A DNA stretch of 64,000 bases from Shimia aestuarii (GTDB taxonomy: Bacteria > Pseudomonadota > Alphaproteobacteria > Rhodobacterales > Rhodobacteraceae), in NCBI RefSeq assembly GCF_900114635.1, contig NZ_FOTQ01000001.1:310001-374000 (forward strand). Direction: 5' to 3'. The notes beneath the pieces are model-generated. The model was not told where the DNA came from. It made no database searches and saw only the letters and a list, made by a program, of their open reading frames with translations. Shown in pieces: positions 43,180 to 53,165 of this stretch; the stretch's first letter is position 1; each line of letters opens with the position of its first letter. The translations under genes were made by a program, and so were the position numbers.

Positions 43180-43319
43180 GGCGCCACCTCTTTTTGCTGT
43201 TGCGCCCGGGGAATGGCAGCGCCCCTAGCGCTTGGTGCCTGCTCTAGAAGATGCGGAGTATTCCGCCCCTCTTACCAGATATGGTGCTGTGCCAGAGCGC
43301 TGCTGTAAAGCAAAATATC

Positions 43320-43347
43320 TGTGGATAACGCAATAAGTTGTGGATGA
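43320..43347. promoter_or_regulatory. Two DnaA-box-like sites
   Basis: TGTGGATAA (43320-43328) equals the reverse of the TTATCCACA DnaA box, and TGTGGATGA (43339-43347) is one base off, same orientation, 19 bp apart. They lie in the 240-base gap between ybjN and the ABC exporter adaptor. A DnaA-regulated promoter is possible; an origin is not supported. Confidence 0.3.
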
Positions 43348-43421
43348 AACGCATCAAAGCACAAGGTAAGAGCTGATTGTTTCGCCCCCGCCAACAGCCT
43401 GTTCGCGCGTGTCAGGATGGT

Positions 43422-44654
43422 CTATTCCGCACCCCGCTCCGCAACCTTGCCGCCATCCGCAAGCCCCGCCGACGGATACAGCACGACGCGTTCGCCAACC
43501 TCAAGCCCATCCAGAACCTGTGCATCTATCCCATTGTTGCGACCGGGTTCAACCATCCGCAACACGGCCCGCCCCGCGTCACTCAAAACGAACACTGCCC
43601 AGCCGCCATTCTGCCGGAACAGGGCACTGGACGGCACGATCAGAGTGTCCTCGACCTGCCAAACAACAATCCGGGTTTCGACCCGGAATCCATGGCCCAG
43701 CGAAGCGCGGGTTTCGGGCGGTTCGGTGAACTGGATCACGGATTTCACCCGCTGCTCCTCTACGCCCAGCGCCGAATACTTGGTAAATCCCCACGGATCG
43801 ATCCGCTCGACCTTCCCGTGCAAGTCTCCCTCTCCGCCCCAGTTGGTGATCAGGACCGGATCGCCAACGCTGACCTGAACCGCATCCGTCGACAACAACT
43901 CGACCACCACTTCCAGATCGCTGGCCGTATCACCCACTTCAAGGATCGGCGCACCCGCCCCCAGCGTGGTTTCGCTTTTCTGGATCACGCGCAGCACCCG
44001 CCCGGTGATCGGGGACGGCACATCAATCGGCGTCGCATTCGCACCCGTTGCCGCATCATAGAGCCCCTGGTCATCAAAGCTGATCAGTCGCGCGCGGGCG
44101 TTGTTGAGATCGGCAATCCGCATCGAGATCGCGGCCCGCGCCGTGTCGACCGTGGCCTGAACCGACCGCCACGTCCCCTCGGCCCGGTCCAGCGCCGCTT
44201 GCGAGATCGTATCCTGTTCATGCAGCTTGCGGGCGCGTTTCACGTCTTCAGAGGCGAGGTCCCGATCCGCCAGCGCCTTGTTCAGATCGGCCTGCGCCAC
44301 CCGCAACGCGGCTTCTGCCGCCGCAATCGCGGCGCGTGCCTGCTCGCGGGTGCGGATATCGAGTGCCGACGGGTTGGTCGGCAACATGCGCGCCACGACC
44401 GTCTTGCCCGCCTCGACGTAATCCCCCGGCTCCAGTTCGACACGCATCAACCGCCCGGCGATCGGCGTGGACACGACATACGGGTCACGCACCTCGGTGC
44501 GCGCCTCCTCGTCCACAGTCTGCATCATCGCGCCACGCCGGACTTCGCCGAGATCGACAAGCATCGGCTGCGGCCAGAACGCCGCCGTCAGCCCCGCCCC
44601 CACCAGAACCGCTGCCCCAAGTGTCAAAATCCGCCGTGACTGCCGCTTTGCCAT
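43422..44654 (-). CDS. HlyD-like periplasmic adaptor of an ABC exporter
   Basis: 410 residues with one N-terminal membrane helix, then a coiled coil and barrel domains (QPMLVDLGEVRRG, ...ALDIRTREQARA..., LPTNPS). Links the inner-membrane FtsX-type permease to the outside. The last 5 bases before the permease stop leave no promoter between them, so it is in the same operon; the ATPase is upstream. Confidence 0.9.
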   Translation of the reverse strand: MAKRQSRRILTLGAAVLVGAGLTAAFWPQPMLVDLGEVRRGAMMQTVDEEARTEVRDPYVVSTPIAGRLMRVELEPGDYVEAGKTVVARMLPTNPSALDIRTREQARAAIAAAEAALRVAQADLNKALADRDLASEDVKRARKLHEQDTISQAALDRAEGTWRSVQATVDTARAAISMRIADLNNARARLISFDDQGLYDAATGANATPIDVPSPITGRVLRVIQKSETTLGAGAPILEVGDTASDLEVVVELLSTDAVQVSVGDPVLITNWGGEGDLHGKVERIDPWGFTKYSALGVEEQRVKSVIQFTEPPETRASLGHGFRVETRIVVWQVEDTLIVPSSALFRQNGGWAVFVLSDAGRAVLRMVEPGRNNGIDAQVLDGLEVGERVVLYPSAGLADGGKVAERGAE

Positions 44655-44659
44655 CTCGC

Positions 44660-47023
44660 CTACTCTCTCGTCTTCAGGGTCGCCACGAGGTCGACCTTCT
44701 CAATATCACGTTTCACCAACCACCCCGACAGGATCGCCGCCGCCACCACTGCCCCCCCGGCCAGCCCATAGGTGTCCGGTTTAAAATCGGTGGATATCTG
44801 GTAAAGATCGGTGCTGAACCCGGCGGCCACAAGGAAGGACAATCCATACCCTATGGCCACGCCCAACGGGATCGCGAGGAACACCACGATCGCCAGCTCC
44901 CCCAAGAGGATGAACGCCGCCTCGCCCTGGGTGAACCCCATCACCCGCAAACTGGCGAGATCGCGGGCCTGCTCACCAAAGCTGATCCGCGCCGTGTTGT
45001 AGACAATTCCAAAGGTGATGATCCCGGCAATCGCGGCCATGATGAACCGCATGGTCCCTGCTCCGCTGTCCATCAGCTTTTTCATGGCCGCGCGGGAATC
45101 GCTCTTGCGAGAGACCCCGGCAACACTGGGCACATCCTTGAGCGCTGCAAAAAGCGCCGGGTAGGCCTGCGCGTCCACCCGCAAATAGGCCCCGGTAATC
45201 CGCCCCGGTTCATTCAGCTCCCGGTTCAGAACGTCCAGCTTCATGAACGCAGGCGCCCCCAGCAACGTGTCCGCAATCCGCGCCACGGGCACCTCCAGCA
45301 CCGGGCGCCGCCCTTCCAGCACCTCAACCATGATCTGATCCCCCGGACCTACCTTGAGGATATCGGCCAGCGCCTTGGCCAGCACGATCCCCGCATCTGG
45401 CATCGGTATATCCGCGTGGTCCGCATCCACCGCCCGGCTCAGCCGCGCGCCGGGCATCAGCCCGGTGATCCCGCCCCGGTAACTTTCCGTGCCATGGCGC
45501 AGCACGGCGCTGACCGAGCGTGTCGGTTCTACCTCGATCACCCCCGGCAGGTGCTGCAGGGCAAAGGCCGTCTTGTCCGGCATCTGTTCAAAAAAGGTCA
45601 CGGCAACGTCCGACCGGTCGATAACATCGAACGTCTGGTCCAGCGTATCGTCGAACCCGCTCATCACGGTTAATTGCGCCGAACTCAGCCCCATCCCCGC
45701 CGCGATGCCCAGCACCGCACCAAACACGCGCCCCGGATTGCGCACCACCCGGCGCAGCACCATGCGACTGGGTTGGTCCAGCCACCTCTTGAGCCGCGCA
45801 TTGAGCGCGCCCGAACGCGAATAATCTGCCGGCGCAGGCGGCCGCATCGCCACTGCCGGGGTCAGGGCAAAGACCTGGCGCAACACCAAAAGCCCCCCGG
45901 CCATCGCCGCCAGCACGCTCACCGCGACACCCGACACAAACGACGACGGCTCGACCCGAAATACAAGAAACGGAAAGTGATAGACTGCCTGGTAGACCCC
46001 AGCCAGCAACCGCCCGCTCCACACGCCCCCGGCACAGCCCAGCGCCGCGCCAAACAGCGCGATCGCCACCACCAGCTTGATGTAGTGCAGCGACACTTCC
46101 CAATCGGTATAGCCAAACGCCTTGATCAACCCGATCTGCTCGCGTTCGGACTGCACCATGCGGCTCACCACGATGTAGAGCAGAAAGGCCGCCACTGCCA
46201 TGAAGATCGGCGGCACAACCGACGACGTTGTGCGCAAACCCTTGATTTCTTCACTCAGGAACCGGTTGGAAAGCTGGTCTTCGAGGGCATATGACCCCAA
46301 CCCGCCATAGCGGTCGAGCAGAGCATCCGCCGCCGCCAGCACGGGTTCGACCTGCGCCCCCCGCTCCAGCTTCAAAAGCGCTTCGTTGAAGGCCCCCTTG
46401 AGATCATAGGCTGCCTCCAGCGCGTCCTGGTTCATCCAGATCACGGCAAAGCGCGCATCATCCGGCACGAACTCCCCCGGCGCGATGGTGAACAGGAACT
46501 CGGGCGCCTGCGCGATGCCGACAATGCGGAAATCACGTCGGCTGCCATGCATCGTTGCCGACAGGTGATCACCCAGAGTCAGGCCATGCGCCTTTGCAAA
46601 ACTTCTGAGCAACAGCACCTCTTCGGTGCGTCCCGCCTGCGGCATCCGCCCATCGGCGAGATACACGCCATTGAGCCGCGGTTCGCGCCATGGCGGCAAG
46701 GAAACAATCTGCGCCCGCACAGGCATGTCCTGCCCCGCGATCTCGACAAGGGCACCGCCCTGAATGCGCCCCTCAACCGCATCCACCCCCGGAATCGCCG
46801 CTAGCCGTTCCAGCATCTTTTCCGGAGCGCGCACCACGGGGGCAAACACGTCCGCAAGGCGGTAGCGCTCATAATAGGTGCGTCGGGTTTCATCGAGAGA
46901 CGAGATCATGCCCGACATCATGACAAGCAACAGAACCCCCACAGCGACCACCAGCGCAATCGCGCCCGCCTGGCCCTTGATCCGCCAGAGGTCGCGCAGC
47001 AGCTTGTGGTTCAGCGCGCCCAT
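44660..47023 (-). CDS. FtsX-like ABC transporter permease
   Basis: 787-residue permease of the MacB/LolE type with two FtsX domains (helices near 20-45, 270-380 and again near 660-780) separated by large periplasmic domains. Start ATG 47023 is the codon nearest the ATPase stop at 47028. These proteins act with the MFP adaptor to move lipids, peptides or drugs; substrate unknown. Confidence 0.9.
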   Translation of the reverse strand: MGALNHKLLRDLWRIKGQAGAIALVVAVGVLLLVMMSGMISSLDETRRTYYERYRLADVFAPVVRAPEKMLERLAAIPGVDAVEGRIQGGALVEIAGQDMPVRAQIVSLPPWREPRLNGVYLADGRMPQAGRTEEVLLLRSFAKAHGLTLGDHLSATMHGSRRDFRIVGIAQAPEFLFTIAPGEFVPDDARFAVIWMNQDALEAAYDLKGAFNEALLKLERGAQVEPVLAAADALLDRYGGLGSYALEDQLSNRFLSEEIKGLRTTSSVVPPIFMAVAAFLLYIVVSRMVQSEREQIGLIKAFGYTDWEVSLHYIKLVVAIALFGAALGCAGGVWSGRLLAGVYQAVYHFPFLVFRVEPSSFVSGVAVSVLAAMAGGLLVLRQVFALTPAVAMRPPAPADYSRSGALNARLKRWLDQPSRMVLRRVVRNPGRVFGAVLGIAAGMGLSSAQLTVMSGFDDTLDQTFDVIDRSDVAVTFFEQMPDKTAFALQHLPGVIEVEPTRSVSAVLRHGTESYRGGITGLMPGARLSRAVDADHADIPMPDAGIVLAKALADILKVGPGDQIMVEVLEGRRPVLEVPVARIADTLLGAPAFMKLDVLNRELNEPGRITGAYLRVDAQAYPALFAALKDVPSVAGVSRKSDSRAAMKKLMDSGAGTMRFIMAAIAGIITFGIVYNTARISFGEQARDLASLRVMGFTQGEAAFILLGELAIVVFLAIPLGVAIGYGLSFLVAAGFSTDLYQISTDFKPDTYGLAGGAVVAAAILSGWLVKRDIEKVDLVATLKTRE

Positions 47024-47027
47024 GGTC

Positions 47028-47756
47028 CTACCACTCGATCTCATCGGGGCTGACCCTGTGGTCGTTAACCTCGACCGAGCGAATCGCCCCGTCCGCGAAG
47101 TTGATCACCCGATGCGCCATCTGCGCCGTTGCGGCGGCGTGGGTGACAATCATCACCGTCGCGCCCAGCTCGCGATTCACATCGTTGATCACATGCAGCA
47201 CCGCACGCCCTGTGGTGCTGTCCAGCGCGCCGGTCGGTTCATCGCAGAACAAGACCGTCGGGTTCTTTGCAATCGCCCGCGCAATCGCCACGCGCTGCTG
47301 CTCACCGCCCGACATCTGCGCCGGAAAATGATCCATGCGCTTGCCCAGGCCAACAAGATGCAACGCCTTTTCCACGTCCATGGGATCTTCGGCAATTTCG
47401 GTGACAAGCTCCACATTCTCGCGCGCGGTCAGCGATGGCATCAGGTTGTAGAACTGAAAGACAAAGCCGACATGATCGCGCCGATAGAGTGTCAGTTCCC
47501 GGTCGCTCATCTGCGACAGGTTCTGATCCTCGAAAAAGGCGTCGCCCTCCGTCGCCCGGTCAAGTCCGCCAATGATGTTGAGCAGGGTCGACTTGCCCGA
47601 TCCGCTGGGGCCAAGCAGCACCACGATCTCGCCCTTCGGAATCTCGAGATCGACGCCGCGCAGCGCATGCACGGCGGCGGGGCCTTCACCGTAAACCTTG
47701 GTCAGGCCGCGAGTGACAAACGTGGTTTGTCCGGCGGGTTCAGAGTCCTTGGCCAT
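47028..47756 (-). CDS. ABC transporter ATP-binding protein (LolD/MacB type)
   Basis: 242 residues with Walker [10 protein letters not shown] at 49-57, Q-loop [14 protein letters not shown], signature MSGGEQQR at 148-155 and Walker [10 protein letters not shown] at 171-179. Powers the permease encoded just downstream. First gene of the exporter operon; the start ATG 47756 follows a repeat-rich gap. Confidence 0.93.
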   Translation of the reverse strand: MAKDSEPAGQTTFVTRGLTKVYGEGPAAVHALRGVDLEIPKGEIVVLLGPSGSGKSTLLNIIGGLDRATEGDAFFEDQNLSQMSDRELTLYRRDHVGFVFQFYNLMPSLTARENVELVTEIAEDPMDVEKALHLVGLGKRMDHFPAQMSGGEQQRVAIARAIAKNPTVLFCDEPTGALDSTTGRAVLHVINDVNRELGATVMIVTHAAATAQMAHRVINFADGAIRSVEVNDHRVSPDEIEW

Positions 47757-47844
47757 GCAAGCCCCCCTTTTTCCGTGGGGCAGCCTAGGTGACCGGGGCG
47801 CCCCGGTCCATGCCTCCCGCTGCGTCACATCCGCCGCGGCCCAA

Positions 47845-47905
47845 GGGGCGCTGCCCCATCGCGGCCTTGCCGCGATTCCCCGGGATATTTCTGGCAAAAA
47901 GGAAG
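47845..47905 (+). repeat. Intergenic repeat, copy D
   Basis: GGGGCGCTGCCCC hairpin, perfect inverted repeat ATCGCGGC (47858-47865) with GCCGCGAT (47869-47876), then TCCCCGGGATATTTCTGG and AAAAAGGAAG. Lies between the ubiK and ABC ATPase genes, both on the minus strand. Confidence 0.68.
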
Positions 47906-47940
47906 ACCCGGAGCGATCAATTGCCCGGGTCCTGATTGCC

Positions 47941-48180
47941 TCACTTGTTTTCTAGCGCCTCGATGCGGGCCTTCAGCGCCTCGTTTTCCTCGCGCGCCTT
48001 CTGCGCCATGGCGCGGACTGCGTCGAATTCTTCACGCGTCACGAAATCCCGGTCCGCCAACCAACGGTCCATCATTGATTTCATGGCGTTTTCCGCCTCG
48101 TCCTTTGCGCCCTGGGCCACGCCCATCGCGTTGGTCATCAGTTGCGACATGTCGTCCATGAATTTATTGCGGGTCTGCAT
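47941..48180 (-). CDS. ubiK: Accessory factor UbiK
   Basis: 79-residue coiled-coil protein of the BMFP/YqiC family that assists ubiquinone synthesis. The sequence begins [20 protein letters not shown] and ends with an ARIEALENK coiled-coil heptad end. It is divergent from lgt. Its ubiquinone role fits the ispB gene elsewhere in the window. Confidence 0.88.
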   Translation of the reverse strand: MQTRNKFMDDMSQLMTNAMGVAQGAKDEAENAMKSMMDRWLADRDFVTREEFDAVRAMAQKAREENEALKARIEALENK

Positions 48181-48277
48181 CTGTCTCTCCGACGTTACCT
48201 TTGGCCTCTATATGGGACGCGCGCGACAGAGACACAAGGTTGACACTTGCCGCAGCCCATGGCCAAACAGACCCCAA

Positions 48278-49159
48278 ATGCGAGCACAAATTCCCTTTCC
48301 CGACGTCTCACCCGAGCTGTTCTCGATCACGATCTTCGGATTCGAGCTGGCCCTGCGCTGGTATGCGCTGGCCTATATCGTTGGCATCCTGATCGGCTGG
48401 CGCCTCGTGGTCGCCGCCCTTCGGACTGAACGCCTATGGCCTGCCAATACACCTCCGATGTCAGCCAGACAGGTCGAAGACCTGCTGACATGGGTGATCC
48501 TCGGCGTGATCCTTGGCGGGCGGCTGGGCTATGTGCTGTTTTACCGGTTCGAATACTACCTGCAGAACCCCGGCGAAGTGCTGCAGATCTGGACAGGTGG
48601 CATGTCCTTTCACGGCGGTATGCTTGGTGTGATCTTTGCCGCGTGGCTGTTCAGCCTGAGGCACGCCATTCCCAAAGCCTCTATGACCGACGCCATGGCG
48701 CTTGGGGTTGCGCCGGGATTGCTTCTGGGACGGATCGCCAATTTCATCAATGCCGAGCTTTGGGGCCGCCCGACCGACCTGCCTTGGGGCGTGACCTTTC
48801 CCGGCTACGCCGCACAGGATTGCGGACAGGCGCTGGGTGAGATCTGCGCCCGCCACCCGTCGCAACTCTATGAGGCGCTGCTCGAAGGTCTGATCCTTGG
48901 CGCACTCCTGCTTTGGCTGGCATGGCGGCGCAGCGCCCTGAAATTCCCGGGCCGCGTCGCGGGCGTGTTCTTTGCCGGGTACGGCACCGCCCGCTTTCTT
49001 GTTGAATTCGTCCGCCAACCCGACGCGCAATTCATGTCCGAGGGCAATCCGCTGGGGCTGGCATGGCATATTGGCGGCTATGGTCTCACCATGGGCCAAC
49101 TCCTGTCCGTGCCCATGATCCTGCTTGGGCTCTGGCTGATCCGGCAGGCTCGGGCATGA
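48278..49159 (+). CDS. lgt: Phosphatidylglycerol:prolipoprotein diacylglyceryl transferase
   Basis: Attaches diacylglycerol to the lipobox cysteine of prolipoproteins, the first step of lipoprotein maturation. 293 residues, seven helices. Key residues: His112 in MSFHGGM, Arg152 and Asn155 in GRIANFIN, and [10 protein letters not shown]. The ATG at 48278 fits the family start. Stop overlaps midA as ATGA. It would act on the lipoproteins at 1.1-1.8 kb and 26.7 kb. Confidence 0.96.
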   Translation: MRAQIPFPDVSPELFSITIFGFELALRWYALAYIVGILIGWRLVVAALRTERLWPANTPPMSARQVEDLLTWVILGVILGGRLGYVLFYRFEYYLQNPGEVLQIWTGGMSFHGGMLGVIFAAWLFSLRHAIPKASMTDAMALGVAPGLLLGRIANFINAELWGRPTDLPWGVTFPGYAAQDCGQALGEICARHPSQLYEALLEGLILGALLLWLAWRRSALKFPGRVAGVFFAGYGTARFLVEFVRQPDAQFMSEGNPLGLAWHIGGYGLTMGQLLSVPMILLGLWLIRQARA

Positions 49160-50214
49160 GCGACATGAAAGATCACCTGATCCGCCGTATTCGCAGCTCC
49201 GGCCCGATGACCGTGGCCGAGTTCATGACCGAAGCCCTGCTGCATCCGACACTTGGCTATTACACCACTCGCGATCCTCTTGGCGCCACCGGCGATTTCA
49301 CCACCGCGCCGGAGATCAGCCAGATGTTTGGCGAGATGATCGGCCTCGCGCTGGCGCAGGCGTGGATGGATCAGGGCGCCCCCAACCAATTCACATTGGC
49401 CGAACCCGGCCCGGGGCGCGGCACTCTGATGGCCGATATCCTGCGCGCCACCCGCGGCGTGCCCGGATTTCACGCGGCCATGCAACTCTGCCTGATTGAG
49501 GCCTCGCCGGCCTTGCGCGAGAAACAACGCGCCCTGCTGGGCGACGGGGCAACATGGCTCGACACGCTTGATCAGCTTCCCGACCAGCCACTGTTTCTCG
49601 TCGCCAACGAGTTTTTTGACGCTCTGCCCATTCGCCAGTTCCAGCGCGGCGCCGACGGCTGGCAGGAACGTCTGATCGGCCTGCGGGGCGAAGAGCTGAC
49701 CATCGGTCTTGGCCCCGAACAGCCGCGCGCCGATCTTGAGCACCGGCTTGCGGACACGGTCGAAAGCCAGATCGTCGAGATCTGCCCCCCCGCCCCGGCG
49801 CTGGTTCAGTCGATTGGCAGCCGAATCGCAGAGTTCGGCGGCGCGGCCCTGATCATCGACTATGGCGACTGGCGCGCGCGCGGAGACACGCTTCAGGCGG
49901 TGCGCAATCACGAACCGATCGACCCGCTGGCCGCACCCGGCGCCTCTGACCTGACCGCCCATGTCGACTTCGAAGTGCTCGCCAATCAGGCAGGCTGTGC
50001 TCATGCCCAACTCACGCCGCAGGGTGTCTTTCTCGAACGCCTCGGCATCACCGCGCGGGCTCAGGCGCTTGCAGCACGGCTTCAGGGGGACGCACTCACG
50101 GCTCATATCGCTGCGCATCGGCGCTTGACGCATCCCGAGGAAATGGGAAACCTGTTCAAGGTTCTTGCCCTCTTCCCCGAGGGCGCCACGCCACCGCCCG
50201 GATGTGACCCATGA
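49156..50214 (+). CDS. MidA/NDUFAF7-family SAM-dependent methyltransferase
   Basis: 352 residues. [15 protein letters not shown] is the SAM-binding segment, followed by [14 protein letters not shown]. The mitochondrial homologue NDUFAF7 dimethylates an arginine in complex I; the bacterial role is inferred to be similar. Between lgt and pgeF by ATGA overlaps on both sides, a common alphaproteobacterial order. Confidence 0.9.
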   Translation: MSDMKDHLIRRIRSSGPMTVAEFMTEALLHPTLGYYTTRDPLGATGDFTTAPEISQMFGEMIGLALAQAWMDQGAPNQFTLAEPGPGRGTLMADILRATRGVPGFHAAMQLCLIEASPALREKQRALLGDGATWLDTLDQLPDQPLFLVANEFFDALPIRQFQRGADGWQERLIGLRGEELTIGLGPEQPRADLEHRLADTVESQIVEICPPAPALVQSIGSRIAEFGGAALIIDYGDWRARGDTLQAVRNHEPIDPLAAPGASDLTAHVDFEVLANQAGCAHAQLTPQGVFLERLGITARAQALAARLQGDALTAHIAAHRRLTHPEEMGNLFKVLALFPEGATPPPGCDP

Positions 50215-50969
50215 CACTCGAGATTCTCACTGCGGATATTCTTGGCCCCGTGCACCACGGTTTTTTCACTCGCCGGGGCGGTGCTTCCTCTGGCGTTTTC
50301 GAAGGGCTGAACTGCGGCCCCGGAAGCTCGGATCAGACGGAGATCGTCAATATCAACCGGGCGCGCGTCGCTTCGGCCATGGATGTTCCGGCGGAAAAAC
50401 TCGTGACCGTGCATCAGGCCCACACGCCCGATGTCGCTGTCGTGACCGCCCCCATTGCCGGTGACAAACCCGTCGCGGATGCCATGGTCACGAACGTGCC
50501 CGGCCTTGCCCTCGCGATTCTCACCGCCGATTGCCAGCCCGTTCTGTTTTCCGATGACGAGGCCGGTGTGGTCGGCGCGGCCCATGCCGGGTGGCGCGGG
50601 GCGCTTGACGGTGTTCTGGAAGCCACGGTCGAGGCCATGGTCGACCTTGGTGCACGGCGCGACAGCATTAAGGCTGCCATCGGACCGTCGATCTCGCAGA
50701 AGGCCTACGAGGTTGGGCCGGAGTTTCTCGACACTTTCCTTGCCGCCCATTCGGACAACAGCCGTTTCTTCGTCAATGGTGCGGGCGATCGGATGCTGTT
50801 CGACCTGCCCGCCTACGGGCTGCATCGCCTGCGCCAAGCGGGGGTCGGTCGGGCGGAGTGGATTCGTCACTGCACCTATTCCGATCCGCAGCGCTTTTTC
50901 TCCTATCGCCGCAGCACTCACGCCCGTGAAGCCGACTATGGCCGTCTGATTTCGGTGATCCGTCGCTAG
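50211..50969 (+). CDS. pgeF: Peptidoglycan editing factor PgeF (YfiH/DUF152)
   Basis: 252-residue copper/zinc-type amidohydrolase of the laccase-like DUF152 family. His71 in VHQAH, Cys108 in TADCQP and His125 in AHAGWRG form the metal site. PgeF removes abnormal amino acids from muropeptides in E. coli. Coupled to midA by ATGA. Confidence 0.93.
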   Translation: MTLEILTADILGPVHHGFFTRRGGASSGVFEGLNCGPGSSDQTEIVNINRARVASAMDVPAEKLVTVHQAHTPDVAVVTAPIAGDKPVADAMVTNVPGLALAILTADCQPVLFSDDEAGVVGAAHAGWRGALDGVLEATVEAMVDLGARRDSIKAAIGPSISQKAYEVGPEFLDTFLAAHSDNSRFFVNGAGDRMLFDLPAYGLHRLRQAGVGRAEWIRHCTYSDPQRFFSYRRSTHAREADYGRLISVIRR

Positions 50970-51112
50970 ACGGCCTGCCTCAGAATCTCTGCGGTATTTT
51001 CCTCAAATCTGACCATTCCTGCCCCATCTCCGCCCCATTGTGGGAACACACTGATCTCAATTCAGAAACAGTTGGCGCCGCCCAAGCCGGCGCCGGTTCA
51101 AGGAGAAACAAT

Positions 51113-51253
51113 ATGAGCAGCCAGACCCGCTTTATCAAATCCGTTGTTGCAGCCTCCAAGAGCGATCTGCCCGAGATGCCCTGGACCCGTGGCCGCCGCC
51201 GTGCCGCTTTCATCGCCAAGCGCAGCGGTGCCCCGCTCAAGAAAGCCGCCTGA
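51113..51253 (+). CDS. 46-residue basic protein, unknown function
   Basis: Begins MSSQTRFIKSVVAASKSDLP and ends AAFIAKRSGAPLKKAA; net positive, Arg/Lys rich. AAGGAGAAACAAT precedes ATG 51113 and a strong terminator (17-bp stem) follows 17 bases after the stop, which supports a stand-alone expressed gene. I believe similar short basic proteins occur in other roseobacters, but function is unknown. Confidence 0.7.
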   Translation: MSSQTRFIKSVVAASKSDLPEMPWTRGRRRAAFIAKRSGAPLKKAA

Positions 51254-51270
51254 GCCGGAAACAGACTAAA

Positions 51271-51317
51271 CGCAAACGGGCCGCATCTCGTCTCAGGATG
51301 CGGCCCGTTTGCGTTTT
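51271..51317 (+). terminator. Strong rho-independent terminator after the 46-aa gene
   Basis: Perfect 17-bp stem (51271-51287 with 51297-51313), nine-base loop, then TTTT. Confidence 0.9.
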
Positions 51318-51332
51318 GCCGATGACGCAGGA

Positions 51333-51400
51333 GGGGGGGCGCTGCCCCCGCCGCAGCAAGCTGCGTCTCCCCCGGGGTATTTTCCGGAAAAAGAAAGTGA
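51333..51400 (+). repeat. Intergenic repeat, copy E
   Basis: GGGGGGCGCTGCCCCC hairpin, GCAGC/GCTGC inverted repeat, then CCCCCGGGGTATTTTCCGG and AAAAAGAAAG. Matches copy B over most of its length. Lies just after a strong terminator and at the 3' end of the lrp gene. Confidence 0.75.
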
Positions 51401-51407
51401 AGGGGCG

Positions 51408-51908
51408 TCAGGCGTCGCGGTTCAACCGATCCTCAAGCACGTCAAATGGCACGCCCGGCTCGTCCTTGGCGCCACGAATGACAAGCGAGGTCTTCACGCT
51501 GGCCACGTTCTCAGCCCGAAGCAGGCCTTCGGTAAGGAAGCTCTGGAAAGTGCTCAGATCGGGGGCCACGCATTTCAGGATGAAATCCACCTCGCCGTTG
51601 AGCATGTGACATTCCCGTACAAGCGGCCAGTTGCGACAACGCTCCTCGAACACGCTCAGGTCGGCCTCGGCCTGGCTTTGCAGGCCCACCATGGCAAAAA
51701 CCTGCACTTCAAAGCCCAGTTCGCGGGCATCCACGTCGGCGTGATAGCCACGGATGAAGCCTGCCTCTTCCAGCGTACGTACGCGACGCAAACAAGGCGG
51801 CGCGGAAATGCCCACGCGCTTGGCGAGTTCAACATTGGTCATGCGGCCATCTGCCTGCAGTTCAGCAAGAATCTTGCGATCAATTGGGTCGAGCCGGGTT
51901 CCGGGCAT
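51408..51908 (-). CDS. Lrp/AsnC-family regulator
   Basis: 166 residues. Winged helix at the N-terminus (RLDPIDRKILAELQADGRMTN, SAPPCLRRVRTLEEAGFI) and an AsnC ligand domain with DFILKC and VRECHMLNG. Divergent from trxB, a common layout; it may bind the shared gap. Ligand amino acid unknown. Confidence 0.92.
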   Translation of the reverse strand: MPGTRLDPIDRKILAELQADGRMTNVELAKRVGISAPPCLRRVRTLEEAGFIRGYHADVDARELGFEVQVFAMVGLQSQAEADLSVFEERCRNWPLVRECHMLNGEVDFILKCVAPDLSTFQSFLTEGLLRAENVASVKTSLVIRGAKDEPGVPFDVLEDRLNRDA

Positions 51909-51917
51909 GTGATCTAG

Positions 51918-53066
<1,149 letters not shown>

Positions 53067-53077
53067 CACCAAACCCC

Positions 53078-53107
53078 GGCACGGGGCCGCACAGGCCCTG
53101 TGCCTTG
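53078..53107 (+). terminator. GC-rich hairpin after trxB, possible terminator
   Basis: GGCACGGGGCC (53078-53088) pairs with GGCCCTGTGCC (53094-53104) with one G-T; only two T follow, so it may be a weak terminator. Confidence 0.4.
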
Positions 53108-53165
53108 ACCCACGCCCCGCGCGTCGCCACTCTTGCCGTACACAGCCAAGGAAACAGGCCACGGC

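Noticed and set aside
43320..43347. Chromosomal replication origin near the DnaA boxes
   Set aside because: Only two boxes and no AT-rich unwinding region or dnaA/dnaN/parAB neighbours.
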